The notes: generated by a model from the letters alone, not told the origin. DNA of 64,000 bases from Xanthomarina sp. F2636L (GCF_026410195.1 NZ_JAPMLM010000068.1:749001-813000), one strand, 5' to 3'; counted from the first letter of the stretch, positions 37,232 through 47,110 are shown. Numbers and translations are program-made.

Positions 37232-38248
37232 ATGTCTTTACCAAAACACATCCTAGTTATTCGTCTCTCAGCTATGGGAGACGTTGCTATGACAATTCCT
37301 GTTTTAAGAGCATTTACTACACAATATCCTGATATAAAATTAACCATTTTAACCAGAGAGTTTTTTGCACCTTTTTTTAGAGATTTAGAAAATATCACTG
37401 TTTTTTCAGCCGACTTAAAAGGAAAACATAAAGGTGTTTTCGGACTTTATAACCTCTCAAAAGAGTTGAAAAATCTAAATATTGATGCTGTTGCAGACTT
37501 GCACAATGTGTTAAGAACAAATATTTTAAAAGTTTTTATCTTAGGAAAACCTTTTGTGCAAATCGATAAAGGGAGAGCAGAAAAAAAAGCTTTGGTTTCT
37601 GGTAAAAACTTTCAACAACTAAAATCCACTCACGAACGTTATGCAGATGTTTTTAGAAAACTAGGTTTTCCATTGGATTTAACAAATCCTAGTTTTCCTA
37701 AACGTGTTGCCTTAAATTCTAAACTGCAAAATATTGTTGGTACAGATACTAAAAAATGGCTTGGAATAGCTCCTTTTGCAGCTCACGAAAGTAAAATGTA
37801 TCCATTAGATTTAATGGAACAAGTGATAGAAACGCTTTCTGAATATTATAAAATCTTATTGTTAGGAGGTGGAAAGAAAGAAGTTGACATTCTTGATGGC
37901 TTTCAAAACAAGTATAAAAACGTGATTAATCTAGCTGGAAAATTATCTTTAAATGAAGAACTAGATGTCATTTCAAATTTAGATATCATGTTGTCTATGG
38001 ATTCCGGAAATGCACACATGGCAGCCATGATAGGAGTAAAAGTAATTACTATTTGGGGAGTTACACATCCTTTTGCTGGCTTTGCACCTTTTAATCAACC
38101 AGAAGATTTTGCTTTGCTTTCAAATAGAGAACAATTCCCACTTATTCCAACATCTATTTATGGAAACAAGTTCCCTGAAGGATATGAGGAAGCATCAAAA
38201 AGTATCGCTCCCAATACAATTATAAAAAAGATAGAATCTCTTCTATAA
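37232..38248 (+). CDS. Family 9 glycosyltransferase (heptosyltransferase-like)
   Basis: A 338-residue GT-B enzyme of family GT9, like RfaF/WaaC heptosyltransferases of the lipopolysaccharide core. The N-terminal LVIRLSAMGDVAMTIPVLRA and the C-terminal MSMDSGNAHMAAMIG, with its donor-binding Asp/Ser/Gly, are characteristic. The acceptor in this organism cannot be inferred. The gene is preceded by the palindromic repeat at 37159-37220 and ends just before a strong hairpin. Confidence 0.9.
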   Translation: MSLPKHILVIRLSAMGDVAMTIPVLRAFTTQYPDIKLTILTREFFAPFFRDLENITVFSADLKGKHKGVFGLYNLSKELKNLNIDAVADLHNVLRTNILKVFILGKPFVQIDKGRAEKKALVSGKNFQQLKSTHERYADVFRKLGFPLDLTNPSFPKRVALNSKLQNIVGTDTKKWLGIAPFAAHESKMYPLDLMEQVIETLSEYYKILLLGGGKKEVDILDGFQNKYKNVINLAGKLSLNEELDVISNLDIMLSMDSGNAHMAAMIGVKVITIWGVTHPFAGFAPFNQPEDFALLSNREQFPLIPTSIYGNKFPEGYEEASKSIAPNTIIKKIESLL

Positions 38249-38252
38249 AAAA

Positions 38253-38285
38253 AGATCTTTTAGGTTTTTAAAACCTAAAAGATCT
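38253..38285. terminator. Bidirectional intrinsic terminator
   Basis: A perfect 16-base-pair stem (arms 38253-38268 and 38270-38285) lies between two convergent genes. An A-tract at 38247-38253 becomes a U-tract when read on the minus strand, so it best stops the oxidoreductase transcript; plus-strand read-out has a weaker T-rich tail. Confidence 0.8.
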
Positions 38286-38355
38286 CTTCAATATTTTTAA
38301 ATTACTTTTATTCAAAAGCTATAAATCCACTTCTTTTATAAAGTAACAGGATGAC

Positions 38356-39411
38356 TTAAATATCATCATAATCTATTTTCACAGTTGGAGTTGTTGGATG
38401 TGCCTGACAGGTTAAAATCAATCCTTCAGCCACTTCACTATCAGTTAAAATATTGTTTTGTCTCATAGTCACTTCACCCTCAGTTACTCTAGCCAAGCAA
38501 CTACTACAAATACCACCCTGACAAGAGTAAGGCGCATCTAAATCTTCATCTAAAGCAGCTTCAAGAATGGATTGTTTTTGAGACATTTCGAACGTGGTTT
38601 CTTCATCATCTACAACAACTGTAATTTTAGTTTTTCCATCTGCAATTTCTTCTTCATTTACATCTGCAGGTTTTGCAGCTTTAAAAAGCTCATAATGCAC
38701 GTTTTCTTTAGGGATGTTATGTTCGGTTAAGACATCTTTTACTGTGTGTATCATAGCTTCTGGGCCACATAAATAGAAGGCATCTACAACCACGTTTTTA
38801 TGCGTGTTTTTCATCACGAAATTAACGGTGCTTTTTTCAATACGTCCAAAAATAGCATCTTCTTCATCTGCTTGACTAAATACAAACTGGATAGAAAAAC
38901 GGTCTTTATATTGATGTTGCAAGTCTAAAAGTTCCTGTAAAAACATGGTGTTTTTAGTCGATTTGTTTCCATATACAAGAATCACTTTACTATAAACTTC
39001 TTCTTCTAAAGCACATTTTATGATGCTTAAAATGGGTGTAATACCAGATCCTGCAGCAAAAAGAGCAATGTTTTTAGTTTTAGAATCATTTGGCTCGAAA
39101 ACAAAACGCCCTTTTGGTGAAGCTACTTCTAAAACATCACCAACTTTCAAACTGTTATTAGCATAAGCCGAAAATGTACCATCTGTAACTTCTTTTACAG
39201 CTATTTTTAAATCGCCACTTTTAGGAGAAGAACATAAGGAGTAATCTCTCCGAATTTCATGATTATTAATAGTGGTTTTTAAAGTAATATATTGACCAGC
39301 TTTAAATGCAAAGGTGGCTTTTAAATCTTCTGGGACATCGAAACTTAATACAACAGATTTGTCTGTTTCTCTTAAAATTTCTTTTAAAGTAAGTTTATGA
39401 AAATGTGACAT
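38356..39411 (-). CDS. Ferredoxin-NADP reductase-like oxidoreductase with 2Fe-2S domain
   Basis: A 351-residue flavoprotein reductase of the PaaE type. The order is FAD domain (RDYSLCS at 55-61), NAD(P)-binding domain (AAGSGITPI near 114-122) and a C-terminal plant-type ferredoxin domain with C297, C302, C305 and C335 (CX4CX2CX29C). It would pass electrons from NAD(P)H to an oxygenase or another acceptor; no phenylacetate oxygenase genes are nearby, so the partner is unknown. It is transcribed alone, with a promoter upstream and a hairpin downstream. Confidence 0.9.
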   Translation of the reverse strand: MSHFHKLTLKEILRETDKSVVLSFDVPEDLKATFAFKAGQYITLKTTINNHEIRRDYSLCSSPKSGDLKIAVKEVTDGTFSAYANNSLKVGDVLEVASPKGRFVFEPNDSKTKNIALFAAGSGITPILSIIKCALEEEVYSKVILVYGNKSTKNTMFLQELLDLQHQYKDRFSIQFVFSQADEEDAIFGRIEKSTVNFVMKNTHKNVVVDAFYLCGPEAMIHTVKDVLTEHNIPKENVHYELFKAAKPADVNEEEIADGKTKITVVVDDEETTFEMSQKQSILEAALDEDLDAPYSCQGGICSSCLARVTEGEVTMRQNNILTDSEVAEGLILTCQAHPTTPTVKIDYDDI

Positions 39412-39425
39412 ATTTATATTTTTGA

Positions 39426-39433
39426 CAAAAATA
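39426..39433 (-). promoter_or_regulatory. -7 promoter box for 2Fe-2S reductase gene
   Basis: On the minus strand this reads TATTTTTG, a full match to TAnnTTTG, with its last base 15 bases before the ATG at 39411. Confidence 0.5.
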
Positions 39434-39513
39434 AGAAATAGAGTTAGGAATTAAGTTTGATTGTAACAAAATGTGCATTATTATTACTAATAATAAAAAC
39501 CGACTAGAATAAA

Positions 39514-40995
39514 ATGAAAATTAAACACTTTATTAACCTAGAATGGAAACAGTATTTTAGGTCTGCCTATTGGCAAAAAAGTATGGCTTTAAATATTCTT
39601 CTTGTTTTTGTTGCTTTGTATTTTGTAGTAACATTCTTGGCTTTAGGAATTGCTTTATTTCCACTTTTAAAAGACGCATTTCCAGATCAAGATCCATTAA
39701 TAATTGTAAACAGCTATTTATTTTATTGGTTTTTAGGCGATTTACTTATGCGTTTTTTCTTTCAGAAATTACCAGTTATGAGTGTAAAACCCTTACTAAC
39801 CTTACCAATTAAAAGAAGTAAAGTGGTTCATTATGTATTAGGAAAGTCTAGTTTTTCATTTTTTAATTTCTTGCCACTTTTTGCTATAATTCCTTTTGGA
39901 GTAATGTTGATAATTAACAACTACCCATTGGTTTCAGTTATTTTCTGGATGGTTGGCATTTTTATTATCACCTTAATTATTAACTATTTAAATTTTATAA
40001 TAGAGAGTTTTTCGTCTGAAACAGACTTTTCTTTTTTACCAATTATTGTATTTGCCGGAGGTTTATTTGCTATTAATTATTTCAATTTAATTTCTTTTAC
40101 AGATTTAGTTTCAAGTGCAGTTTCTTCCTTTTATGAAACACCATTTCTTGTGGTAATTCCAATACTAGTTTTAATAGTTCTATATGTTGTAAACTTTGGT
40201 AAACTTAAGAATAAATTATATTTAGACAGTTCATTAAAATCTAAATCTCAAGAAGTTAAAGCTTCTAATTTGGAGTGGACCAGAAAATTTGGAGATGCTG
40301 CTCCTTTTATGCAATTGGATTTAAAATTAATTTGGAGAAACAAACGCCCAAGATCTTCAGTTTTCTTATTAATATTAGGTTTGTTATATGGCTTAGTTTT
40401 CTATCCAAACCCTGTCTATCAAGACAAGCCTTGGTTTTATGCGTTTATTGGAATTTTTGTAACGGGTATTTTCTTAATCAATTTTGGACAGTTTATTCCA
40501 GCTTGGGATAGTGGCTATTACAAAATGCTTATGAGCCAGAATATTAAATACAAACAATATTTAAAATCCAAATTTACTTTAATGACAGTAAGTGTTGTTA
40601 TTTTATTCATTTTGAGTATTCCTTATGTGTATTTTGGTTGGAAAATTTTATTGGCACATTTGGCTGCAGCTATTTATAATATTGGTATTAATACACATGT
40701 AATTTTATATGGAGGATCTTTTAATAGAAAAAAAATAGATTTAAACCAACGTGCAGCTTTTAATTATCAAGGTACTGGAGCCGTACAATGGCTTATTGGT
40801 ATTCCATTAATGTTATTGCCTTTAGCTATATTTGGAGCTTCGTATTATTTTTTTAGTTTCGAAATTGGCTGCTTGTTACTTACTGTTTTTGGTTTAATTG
40901 GGATTGTTTTTCATCAAAAACTCATGAACCTTATTACAGATAAATATTTAGATTCAAAATATAAAATGATTCAGGCTTTTAGTCAGGACAATTAA
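39514..40995 (+). CDS. DUF5687 ABC transporter permease
   Basis: A 493-residue integral membrane protein with about 12 helices, matching DUF5687, a Bacteroidota family paired with an ABC ATPase. The N-terminus MKIKHFINLEWKQYFR is typical. With the ATP-binding protein encoded 12 bases downstream it should form an ABC-2-like exporter of unknown substrate. Confidence 0.87.
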   Translation: MKIKHFINLEWKQYFRSAYWQKSMALNILLVFVALYFVVTFLALGIALFPLLKDAFPDQDPLIIVNSYLFYWFLGDLLMRFFFQKLPVMSVKPLLTLPIKRSKVVHYVLGKSSFSFFNFLPLFAIIPFGVMLIINNYPLVSVIFWMVGIFIITLIINYLNFIIESFSSETDFSFLPIIVFAGGLFAINYFNLISFTDLVSSAVSSFYETPFLVVIPILVLIVLYVVNFGKLKNKLYLDSSLKSKSQEVKASNLEWTRKFGDAAPFMQLDLKLIWRNKRPRSSVFLLILGLLYGLVFYPNPVYQDKPWFYAFIGIFVTGIFLINFGQFIPAWDSGYYKMLMSQNIKYKQYLKSKFTLMTVSVVILFILSIPYVYFGWKILLAHLAAAIYNIGINTHVILYGGSFNRKKIDLNQRAAFNYQGTGAVQWLIGIPLMLLPLAIFGASYYFFSFEIGCLLLTVFGLIGIVFHQKLMNLITDKYLDSKYKMIQAFSQDN

Positions 40996-41007
40996 TAAAC
41001 ACACCTC

Positions 41008-41730
41008 ATGATAAACGCATCAAATCTTACAAAAAAATACGGCAGTAAATCTGTTTTAAATATTAAAAATTTAGAAATTCCAAAAGGTCAAAGCTTTGGA
41101 TTGGTTGGAAATAATGGCGCAGGAAAAACTACTTTTTTTAGTTTACTTCTAGATCTAATTAAGCCAAGTACAGGACAAATAATAAATAAAGGAATTCAAG
41201 TGAATAATAGCGAAGACTGGAAACCTTTTACGGCATCTTTTATAGATGAAAGTTTTTTAATTGGTTATCTAACTCCAGAAGAATATTTTTATTTCATTGG
41301 CGAACTTCGTGGTCAAAACAAAGCAGATGTTGATAGTTTATTATCTCAGTTTGAAGATTTTTTCCATGGCGAAATATTAAATCAGAAAAAATATTTAAGA
41401 GATTTAAGTAAAGGAAATCAGAAAAAAGCAGGTATTGTGGCCGCTTTAATTGGAAATCCAGAAGTTATTATTTTAGATGAGCCTTTTGCAAATTTAGATC
41501 CCACCACTCAAATACGTTTAAAAACCATTATTAAAAACCTAGCCGAAACTCAAGAAGTTACCGTTTTAATTTCCAGTCACGATTTAATGCATGTTACAGA
41601 TGTTTGCGAACGAATTGTAGTTTTAGATAAAGGGGAAGTTATTAAGGATTTAGCCACAAGCGCTGCTACTTTAAAAGAATTAGAAGCTCATTTTGCTGGC
41701 AATGAAACGGTTGTTAAGGAAACTATTTAA
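41008..41730 (+). CDS. ABC transporter ATP-binding protein
   Basis: A 240-residue ABC ATPase. Walker A is GNNGAGKTT at 34-42, the signature motif is LSKGNQKK at 133-140 (G to N change at the fourth position of the usual LSGGQ, common in ABC-2 exporters), Walker B is VIILDEP at 153-159, and the switch histidine follows in SSHDL. It works with the DUF5687 permease upstream. The substrate is unknown. Confidence 0.94.
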   Translation: MINASNLTKKYGSKSVLNIKNLEIPKGQSFGLVGNNGAGKTTFFSLLLDLIKPSTGQIINKGIQVNNSEDWKPFTASFIDESFLIGYLTPEEYFYFIGELRGQNKADVDSLLSQFEDFFHGEILNQKKYLRDLSKGNQKKAGIVAALIGNPEVIILDEPFANLDPTTQIRLKTIIKNLAETQEVTVLISSHDLMHVTDVCERIVVLDKGEVIKDLATSAATLKELEAHFAGNETVVKETI

Positions 41731-41898
41731 GCCTCAAGAAGTAAGTAAAATAGGAATCGCTTTTTGCTTACATAACTATCAAGAAGTTATATTTGATATA
41801 TTTCTTTACAAATAATTCAAAAAGATGCCTTATTTTTACGGCTATACATAATAAATGTAGCTAATTTTAGTTTAAACTTAAACCAAATACAATCCACG

Positions 41899-44481
41899 TT
41901 GCGCACATCTTTTAGAATCATATTATTCCTGTTTTGCATCACGCTTTTGATAGCGAGTTGTTCTAGAAAAAAAGACTCCTTTTTAAGTAGGAATTATCAC
42001 GCACTTTCAGCAAAAGACAATACGCTCTATAATGGCTACTTGGCTTTGGAAGAAGGCAGACAAGATCTTAATGCAACCTACGAAGACAATTATTGGGGTA
42101 TTCTTCCCATAGAACGAATGCAAGTTTCAGATGAAATTACACTTCCTGGACAAAATGAAAACGAACGTTTTTCTAGAGCAGAAGAAAAGGCCGTGAAAGC
42201 CATACAAATGCACAGCATGAATATTCAAGGGAAAGAAGTTAATCCTCAAATGGACGAAGCTTATTTACTTTTAGGGAAAGCTAGATATTTTGATCAAAGA
42301 TTTGTTCCAGCTTTAGAAGCTTTCAATTACATTCTTTATAAATACGCTGCAAGCGATAAGATTAATCAAGCAAAAATTTGGAGAGAAAAAACAAATCTGA
42401 GATTAGAAAATGACGAGCTGGCTATAGAAAATCTAAAACGTTTATTTAAACAAGAAGAATTAAAAGGCCAGGATTTAGCAGATGCCACTTCTACAATGGC
42501 CCAAGCCTATATTAATTTAGAAGCTTTAGATAGTGCTGCAACCCAATTAAATATTGCTAGTTTAAACACGAAAAACGATGATGAGCGTGGGCGATATCGA
42601 TATATTCAAGGGCAATTATATAACAGACTTGGCTATATAGACAGCGCTAATATGGCTTTTGACAAAGTGATAAAGCTAAACCGAAAAACACCTCGTATTT
42701 ATTTAATTGCAGCTCAGTTAGAAAAAGCAAACAATTTTGATCATGCTAATGGAGATAAAGTTTTATTGGTAGAAACCTTAACTAAGATAGAGGAAAACAG
42801 AGAAAATAGACCTTATTTGGATAAAATTTATCACCAAATAGGTAATTTTTATGGTAGAAGCAATCAGGATTCCTTAGCTGTAGAATATTATAACAGATCT
42901 TTAAGAACCAATTCTAGCGACAAAAGATTAAAAGCTATTAACTATGAAATATTAGGAGATTACTTTTTCGATTATACCGAATATAAAATAGCTGGAGCTT
43001 ATTATGACAGCACCATGTTAAACATGGTTAAAAATACAAAGCCTTATAGGATTATTAAAAGAAAACGAGATAATCTAGACGATGTTATTTATTACGAAGA
43101 CATTGCTTATTCTAACGATAGTATTATTGGTTTAACTAGATTAAACTCTGATGAACAATTGGCTTACTTTACAGATTATACCGAAAAACTAAAAATTAAA
43201 GCCCAAGAAGAACAAGAACAAAAGGAGTTAGAACAAGAGTATGCTAATATAAATCAAAATTTGGCTTCGGTTGATAGTAAAAATAGTTTTTCGGCTTCTA
43301 ATGATTTAAAAGCACAATCTTCAAGAGGTCCAAACATGCCTCCTGGAGCATCTAGTTTTTATTTTTATAACCCGACAACAGTAGCTTATGGTAAAAACGA
43401 CTTCCTTAAAAAATGGGGAAATAGAATTCTAGAAGACGATTGGAGATGGTCCACCAGAACTAAGTCTAACATAAGCACCACAGTTAACGAATCTGAAGAA
43501 ACCCTAGTTGAAAACAACGAGCTTTTTGACCCGGAACACTATATCTCTCAAATTCCTACAGACCAAAAAGTAATAGATAGTATTGCAAAAGAGAGAAACT
43601 TTGCATACTATCAATTAGCTGTTATCTATAAAGAAAAATTTAAAGAATACGAACTTTCTAAATATAGGTTTCAAGAGTTATTAGCTATGGATCCAGAGCA
43701 GAAACTGGTATTACCTTCTAAATACAATTTGTATAAAATTTATTTGCTTTTAGATGAAAATGATGAAGCTTCTATAACTAAAAACGATATTATTACAAAT
43801 TACCCAGATTCTAGATATGCTACCATTTTAAAGAATCCAGATGCTGCAAATCTAAGAGATGAAAACAGTCCGGAAAATATTTATCAAGCCTTATATGGCA
43901 AGTTAGAAAACCAAGAATACAGCCAGGTAATAACAGAAGCAGAATCTTATGCAACTTCTTTTGAAGGAGATCCTATGGTTCCAAAATTCGAATTATTAAA
44001 AGCCACTGCTATAGGAAGACTACGAGGTTTTGAGGCTTATACAAATGCCTTAAATTTTGTAGCTTTAAACTATGCTAATACTGCAGAAGGTGTAAGAGCA
44101 CAGGAAATTATAAATGATGTTTTGCCAAAATTAGCTAATAAAGAATTTATTGATAATGAAGCAGATACAAACTTTAAAATAGTTTATTATTTCACAAACC
44201 CCTCTGAAAAAGAATTAGAGGCTTTTAAAACAAAATTACAAGCAGAAATAGAGAATGTAAATGTTTTTGATTTATCACTTTCTGTTGACGTGTATAATCC
44301 AACAACAACTTTTGTTATTGTTCATGGATTAAAAAGTAAAGATGGAGCCACAGGCTATGCGCAATCGCTTCAGGAAAAGAAAAAAGATAAAATTATTCAT
44401 GACTTTTTCTCAGTATCTTCATCTAACTATAGAATCATTCAAATTCATAAGAATTTCGATGAGTATTTAAATTTACAATAA
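41899..44481 (+). CDS. sprE: SprE/PorW type IX secretion lipoprotein
   Basis: An 860-residue lipoprotein needed in related bacteria for type IX protein secretion and gliding. The signal sequence ends in a lipobox with C21 (LIASC). The body is rich in tetratricopeptide-like helical repeats and matches SprE of Flavobacterium and PorW of Porphyromonas by the N-terminal SFLSRNYHALSAKDNTLYNG segment. The start is a TTG at 41899. The 168-base spacer upstream has only a near-match to the -7 box. The bactofilin gene follows 18 bases later. Confidence 0.9.
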   Translation: MRTSFRIILFLFCITLLIASCSRKKDSFLSRNYHALSAKDNTLYNGYLALEEGRQDLNATYEDNYWGILPIERMQVSDEITLPGQNENERFSRAEEKAVKAIQMHSMNIQGKEVNPQMDEAYLLLGKARYFDQRFVPALEAFNYILYKYAASDKINQAKIWREKTNLRLENDELAIENLKRLFKQEELKGQDLADATSTMAQAYINLEALDSAATQLNIASLNTKNDDERGRYRYIQGQLYNRLGYIDSANMAFDKVIKLNRKTPRIYLIAAQLEKANNFDHANGDKVLLVETLTKIEENRENRPYLDKIYHQIGNFYGRSNQDSLAVEYYNRSLRTNSSDKRLKAINYEILGDYFFDYTEYKIAGAYYDSTMLNMVKNTKPYRIIKRKRDNLDDVIYYEDIAYSNDSIIGLTRLNSDEQLAYFTDYTEKLKIKAQEEQEQKELEQEYANINQNLASVDSKNSFSASNDLKAQSSRGPNMPPGASSFYFYNPTTVAYGKNDFLKKWGNRILEDDWRWSTRTKSNISTTVNESEETLVENNELFDPEHYISQIPTDQKVIDSIAKERNFAYYQLAVIYKEKFKEYELSKYRFQELLAMDPEQKLVLPSKYNLYKIYLLLDENDEASITKNDIITNYPDSRYATILKNPDAANLRDENSPENIYQALYGKLENQEYSQVITEAESYATSFEGDPMVPKFELLKATAIGRLRGFEAYTNALNFVALNYANTAEGVRAQEIINDVLPKLANKEFIDNEADTNFKIVYYFTNPSEKELEAFKTKLQAEIENVNVFDLSLSVDVYNPTTTFVIVHGLKSKDGATGYAQSLQEKKKDKIIHDFFSVSSSNYRIIQIHKNFDEYLNLQ

Positions 44482-44499
44482 CCCCAAATAATTAGTATT

Positions 44500-44925
44500 A
44501 TGTTTTCCGATAATAAAAAAGACAGACAAAATACAGACCTCATTTCAAGTCAGAATATCATTTCTAAAGGCACTAAAATTATTGGTGATTTAATAAGTGA
44601 AGGCGACTTAAGAATTGATGGAACCATAGAAGGTAATTTAAAAACACCTGGAAAAATAGTTGTAGGAAAATCTGGATCTATAAAAGGAACTCTTAATGGA
44701 ACTGATGCTCATTTTGAAGGCAAATTTTCTGGAAAATTATCTTTATCTGGAACACTTACTTTAAAATCTTCAGCACATATTGAAGGTGAAGTTGTATTAG
44801 GAAAACTGGAAGTAGAACCAGGAGCTACATTTAATGTTACATGTGCCATGAAAGGTGCGGTAAAAGAGTTTCACTCAAAAAATGAGCAAAAAGACACATC
44901 AAAACCCGGACAAGAAACAGCTTAA
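44500..44925 (+). CDS. Bactofilin (polymer-forming cytoskeletal protein)
   Basis: A 141-residue bactofilin. Residues about 20-120 form a right-handed beta-helix of short repeats (ISKGTKIIGDLISEGDLRID and following). The flanks are disordered and lack a membrane segment. Bactofilins self-assemble without nucleotides and scaffold cell-envelope machines. The stop overlaps the atpZ-like start by 44 bases in another frame, an arrangement that links it to the ATP synthase genes. Confidence 0.92.
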   Translation: MFSDNKKDRQNTDLISSQNIISKGTKIIGDLISEGDLRIDGTIEGNLKTPGKIVVGKSGSIKGTLNGTDAHFEGKFSGKLSLSGTLTLKSSAHIEGEVVLGKLEVEPGATFNVTCAMKGAVKEFHSKNEQKDTSKPGQETA

Positions 44926-45124
44926 TAACTACGCACGTTACTCAAGTATTGCTTTTCAAATGTTTGCTATTATAGGCATTGGAGCATTTATTGGTGTAAA
45001 ATTAGACAATGCTTTTCCAAACAAATACAACCTCTACACGATTATTCTGTCTTTAGTGTTTGTAATTTTTGCCATTGTTTTTGTAATAAGACGTATTATT
45101 GCAATCTCAAAAGAAGACAATTAA
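44882..45124 (+). CDS. AtpZ/AtpI-like F0F1 ATP synthase accessory protein
   Basis: An 80-residue membrane protein with two helices (about 20-41 and 50-70) and basic ends, typical of AtpZ/AtpI-type accessory proteins encoded before atpB. They are thought to help c-ring assembly or magnesium/calcium supply. It overlaps the bactofilin gene by 44 bases and directly abuts the DUF6168 gene. Confidence 0.85.
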   Translation: MSKKTHQNPDKKQLNNYARYSSIAFQMFAIIGIGAFIGVKLDNAFPNKYNLYTIILSLVFVIFAIVFVIRRIIAISKEDN

Positions 45125-45523
45125 ATGAATCCAGTTTTTAAAACCAGACAACTTTCGTTTTTAATTCAAAACGTTGTACTTACCCTTATTCTATTAGGTA
45201 TACATAGCTACTTACTTTCTCATTTTGAATCAATCACTTACAAGGTTCCTTTGTGGCAAGTTTATGTGTTCCATTTTGTTGTTACTACTTTAGTTTATTC
45301 GGTAATCAATTTTCAATATTCTAGAGGAAAAGCCGAGATATTTAACTTATTTATGGGTTTTACTTTATTAAAAATGATATTATCAGTTGCATTTTTATTG
45401 CCAGTTATATTGTCAGATATGGAGAAAAAACAACCTGATGTATTTAACTTTTTTATCCCTTATTTTTTATACTTGTTTTTTGAAGTTTATTCTTTAACAA
45501 CTTTTCTTCAAAAGAAACCATAA
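45125..45523 (+). CDS. DUF6168 four-helix membrane protein
   Basis: A 132-residue protein with four predicted membrane helices, resembling DUF6168, seen in Bacteroidota between atpZ-like and atpB. It occupies the place where AtpI is found in other phyla, so it could be a functional counterpart; that is inference. It starts immediately after the atpZ-like stop. Confidence 0.75.
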   Translation: MNPVFKTRQLSFLIQNVVLTLILLGIHSYLLSHFESITYKVPLWQVYVFHFVVTTLVYSVINFQYSRGKAEIFNLFMGFTLLKMILSVAFLLPVILSDMEKKQPDVFNFFIPYFLYLFFEVYSLTTFLQKKP

Positions 45524-45566
45524 AACATATTGATTTTCAAAGCATTAAATAATCATAAAAAAAGTG

Positions 45567-45597
45567 TTTGACAATTAATATAATGTACGTACATTTG
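45567..45597 (+). promoter_or_regulatory. Canonical Bacteroidota promoter for atpB operon
   Basis: TTTG at 45567-45570 is followed after 19 bases by TACATTTG at 45590-45597, a full match to the TTTG-N19-TAnnTTTG consensus. The leader to the atpB ATG would be about 30-35 bases. It implies that the ATP synthase genes can be transcribed independently of sprE. Confidence 0.8.
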
Positions 45598-45635
45598 CAC
45601 GGAATTTAAAGCAAGGTATTTTTAATCAATACATA

Positions 45636-46718
45636 ATGACATTAAGCACCTTTAGAAACGTATTTTTTTCTGCATTATTTATAGCAATTTCATTTGTTGG
45701 ATATGCGTCAGAAAACCCAGAGAACGAGAACGGTAAAGAGTTCAATGCCAAAGAGATGATCATGCATCACGTTAAAGACGCGCATGAGTACCATCCATTT
45801 GATTGGAACGGAAAGCCTGTAACCATTGCTTTACCTATCATTTTATGGACAGATCAAGGTTTGGTTACTTTTATGTCTAGCGAATTTCATCATGACGATT
45901 CTGGAACTCAAATAGTTGAAAGAGATGGAGCTAGATTTGTAAAATACCACGAAAAAATATACCAATTAGATGCTAGTTCACAAGAAATAGTGTTTGATGA
46001 AGCTCATTACCCAGCAAACGCTAGTTTGCCTTTAGATTTTTCTATAACACGAAATGTGTTTATGATGTGGGTTTCGGTAATTGTTTTACTACTTATTTTT
46101 TTAACATCAGCTAAAGTTTATAAAAAATCTAACAATAAAGTGCCAACTGGAATTGCTGGATTTACAGAACCTTTAATCGTTTTTGTTCGCGACGAGATTG
46201 CGAAGCCAATGATTGGAGATTATAAGTATAAAAAATACATGCCTTATTTATTGACCATATTTTTCTTTATATGGATTAATAATATTTTTGGATTAATACC
46301 ATTTTTAAATGGAGCTAACGTAAGTGGAAACATTGCTTTTACTTTAACCTTGGCTGCGTTTACTTTTATTATTACAACTATAAGTGGAAACAAAAATTAT
46401 TGGAAGCATATTTTCTGGATGCCTGGAGTTCCAGTGCCAATGAAAATATTCTTAATGCCTATAGAAATTGTGGGAATGTTTGTTAAACCAATATCATTAA
46501 CCATTCGTTTATTTGCAAACATTACGGCAGGACATATTATTATCCTGTCATTAATGGCACTTATTTTTATCTTTGAATCTATTGCAGTTGCTCCGGTATC
46601 TGTAGCATTTTCATTGTTTATTTTATTGATTGAAATTGTAGTTACTGCAATTCAAGCATATATTTTTACCGTGCTATCTGCTTTGTATATCGGGATGGCC
46701 ACTGAAGAAGAACATTAA
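45636..46718 (+). CDS. atpB: ATP synthase F0 subunit A
   Basis: Subunit a forms the proton half-channels against the c-ring. At 360 residues it is long for the family because of an N-terminal signal-peptide-like segment and a periplasmic region of about 130 residues, as is usual in Bacteroidota. The essential arginine is R291 in SLTIRLFANITAGH. It follows its own promoter and precedes atpE by 19 bases. Confidence 0.96.
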   Translation: MTLSTFRNVFFSALFIAISFVGYASENPENENGKEFNAKEMIMHHVKDAHEYHPFDWNGKPVTIALPIILWTDQGLVTFMSSEFHHDDSGTQIVERDGARFVKYHEKIYQLDASSQEIVFDEAHYPANASLPLDFSITRNVFMMWVSVIVLLLIFLTSAKVYKKSNNKVPTGIAGFTEPLIVFVRDEIAKPMIGDYKYKKYMPYLLTIFFFIWINNIFGLIPFLNGANVSGNIAFTLTLAAFTFIITTISGNKNYWKHIFWMPGVPVPMKIFLMPIEIVGMFVKPISLTIRLFANITAGHIIILSLMALIFIFESIAVAPVSVAFSLFILLIEIVVTAIQAYIFTVLSALYIGMATEEEH

Positions 46719-46737
46719 TTAATTTAAATTTTATATT

Positions 46738-46944
46738 ATGACTATTACAGGAATTGCAGCAATCGGAGCTGGTATCGCAGTAATTGGAGCTGGAATGGGA
46801 ATTGGAAAAATCGGTGGGTCTGCTATGGACGCAATGGCTCGTCAACCGGAAATCCAAGGAAAAATCCAAACTTCAGCGCTAATTTTAGCAGCTTTCGTAG
46901 AGGCAGTAGCACTTTTTGGTGTTGTTGCATCATTAATCGTTTAA
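46738..46944 (+). CDS. atpE: ATP synthase F0 subunit C
   Basis: The 68-residue c subunit has two membrane helices joined by the ARQPE loop (residues 34-38), with the ion-carrying carboxylate at E55. The position equivalent to the sodium-binding glutamine of Na+-type c subunits is isoleucine (I22) and the residues after E55 are AVALF, so proton coupling is expected. A 15-base-pair hairpin follows the stop. Confidence 0.96.
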   Translation: MTITGIAAIGAGIAVIGAGMGIGKIGGSAMDAMARQPEIQGKIQTSALILAAFVEAVALFGVVASLIV

Positions 46945-46955
46945 TTATGATTATT

Positions 46956-46990
46956 AAATACAGAGATAACGGTTGGTTATCTCTGTATTT
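46956..46990 (+). other. Intercistronic hairpin after atpE
   Basis: Perfect 15-base-pair inverted repeat (arms 46956-46970 and 46976-46990, loop GGTTG) in the 166-base atpE-atpF spacer. It could act as a partial terminator or RNA-stability element that raises c-subunit yield. The T-run after it is short. Confidence 0.65.
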
Positions 46991-47050
46991 TAAATTTAGT
47001 AAGCCTTGAGGATTATTTCTTAAGAGTTATACGTAAAAATTAAATTTTAA

Positions 47051-47086
47051 TTGAGGTAAACCTCAAAAGTATACCCACCTAGTGGG
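47051..47086 (+). other. Two small stem-loops before atpF
   Basis: TTGAGG-TAAA-CCTCAA (47051-47066) and CCCAC-CTA-GTGGG (47074-47086) sit side by side in the atpF leader, 24 bases before the start at 47111. They are clear inverted repeats, but no riboswitch family is recognised. Confidence 0.45.
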
Positions 47087-47110
47087 ATTAAAAACTAAAT
47101 AAATTAAGGA

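Noticed and set aside
38356-39411. Assigning the 2Fe-2S reductase to phenylacetate degradation
   Set aside because: The domain order fits PaaE, but no paaABCD genes are nearby, so the partner stays unknown.
41831-41838. TATTTTTA as the sprE promoter
   Set aside because: The last base differs from TAnnTTTG and no TTG lies at the right distance upstream.
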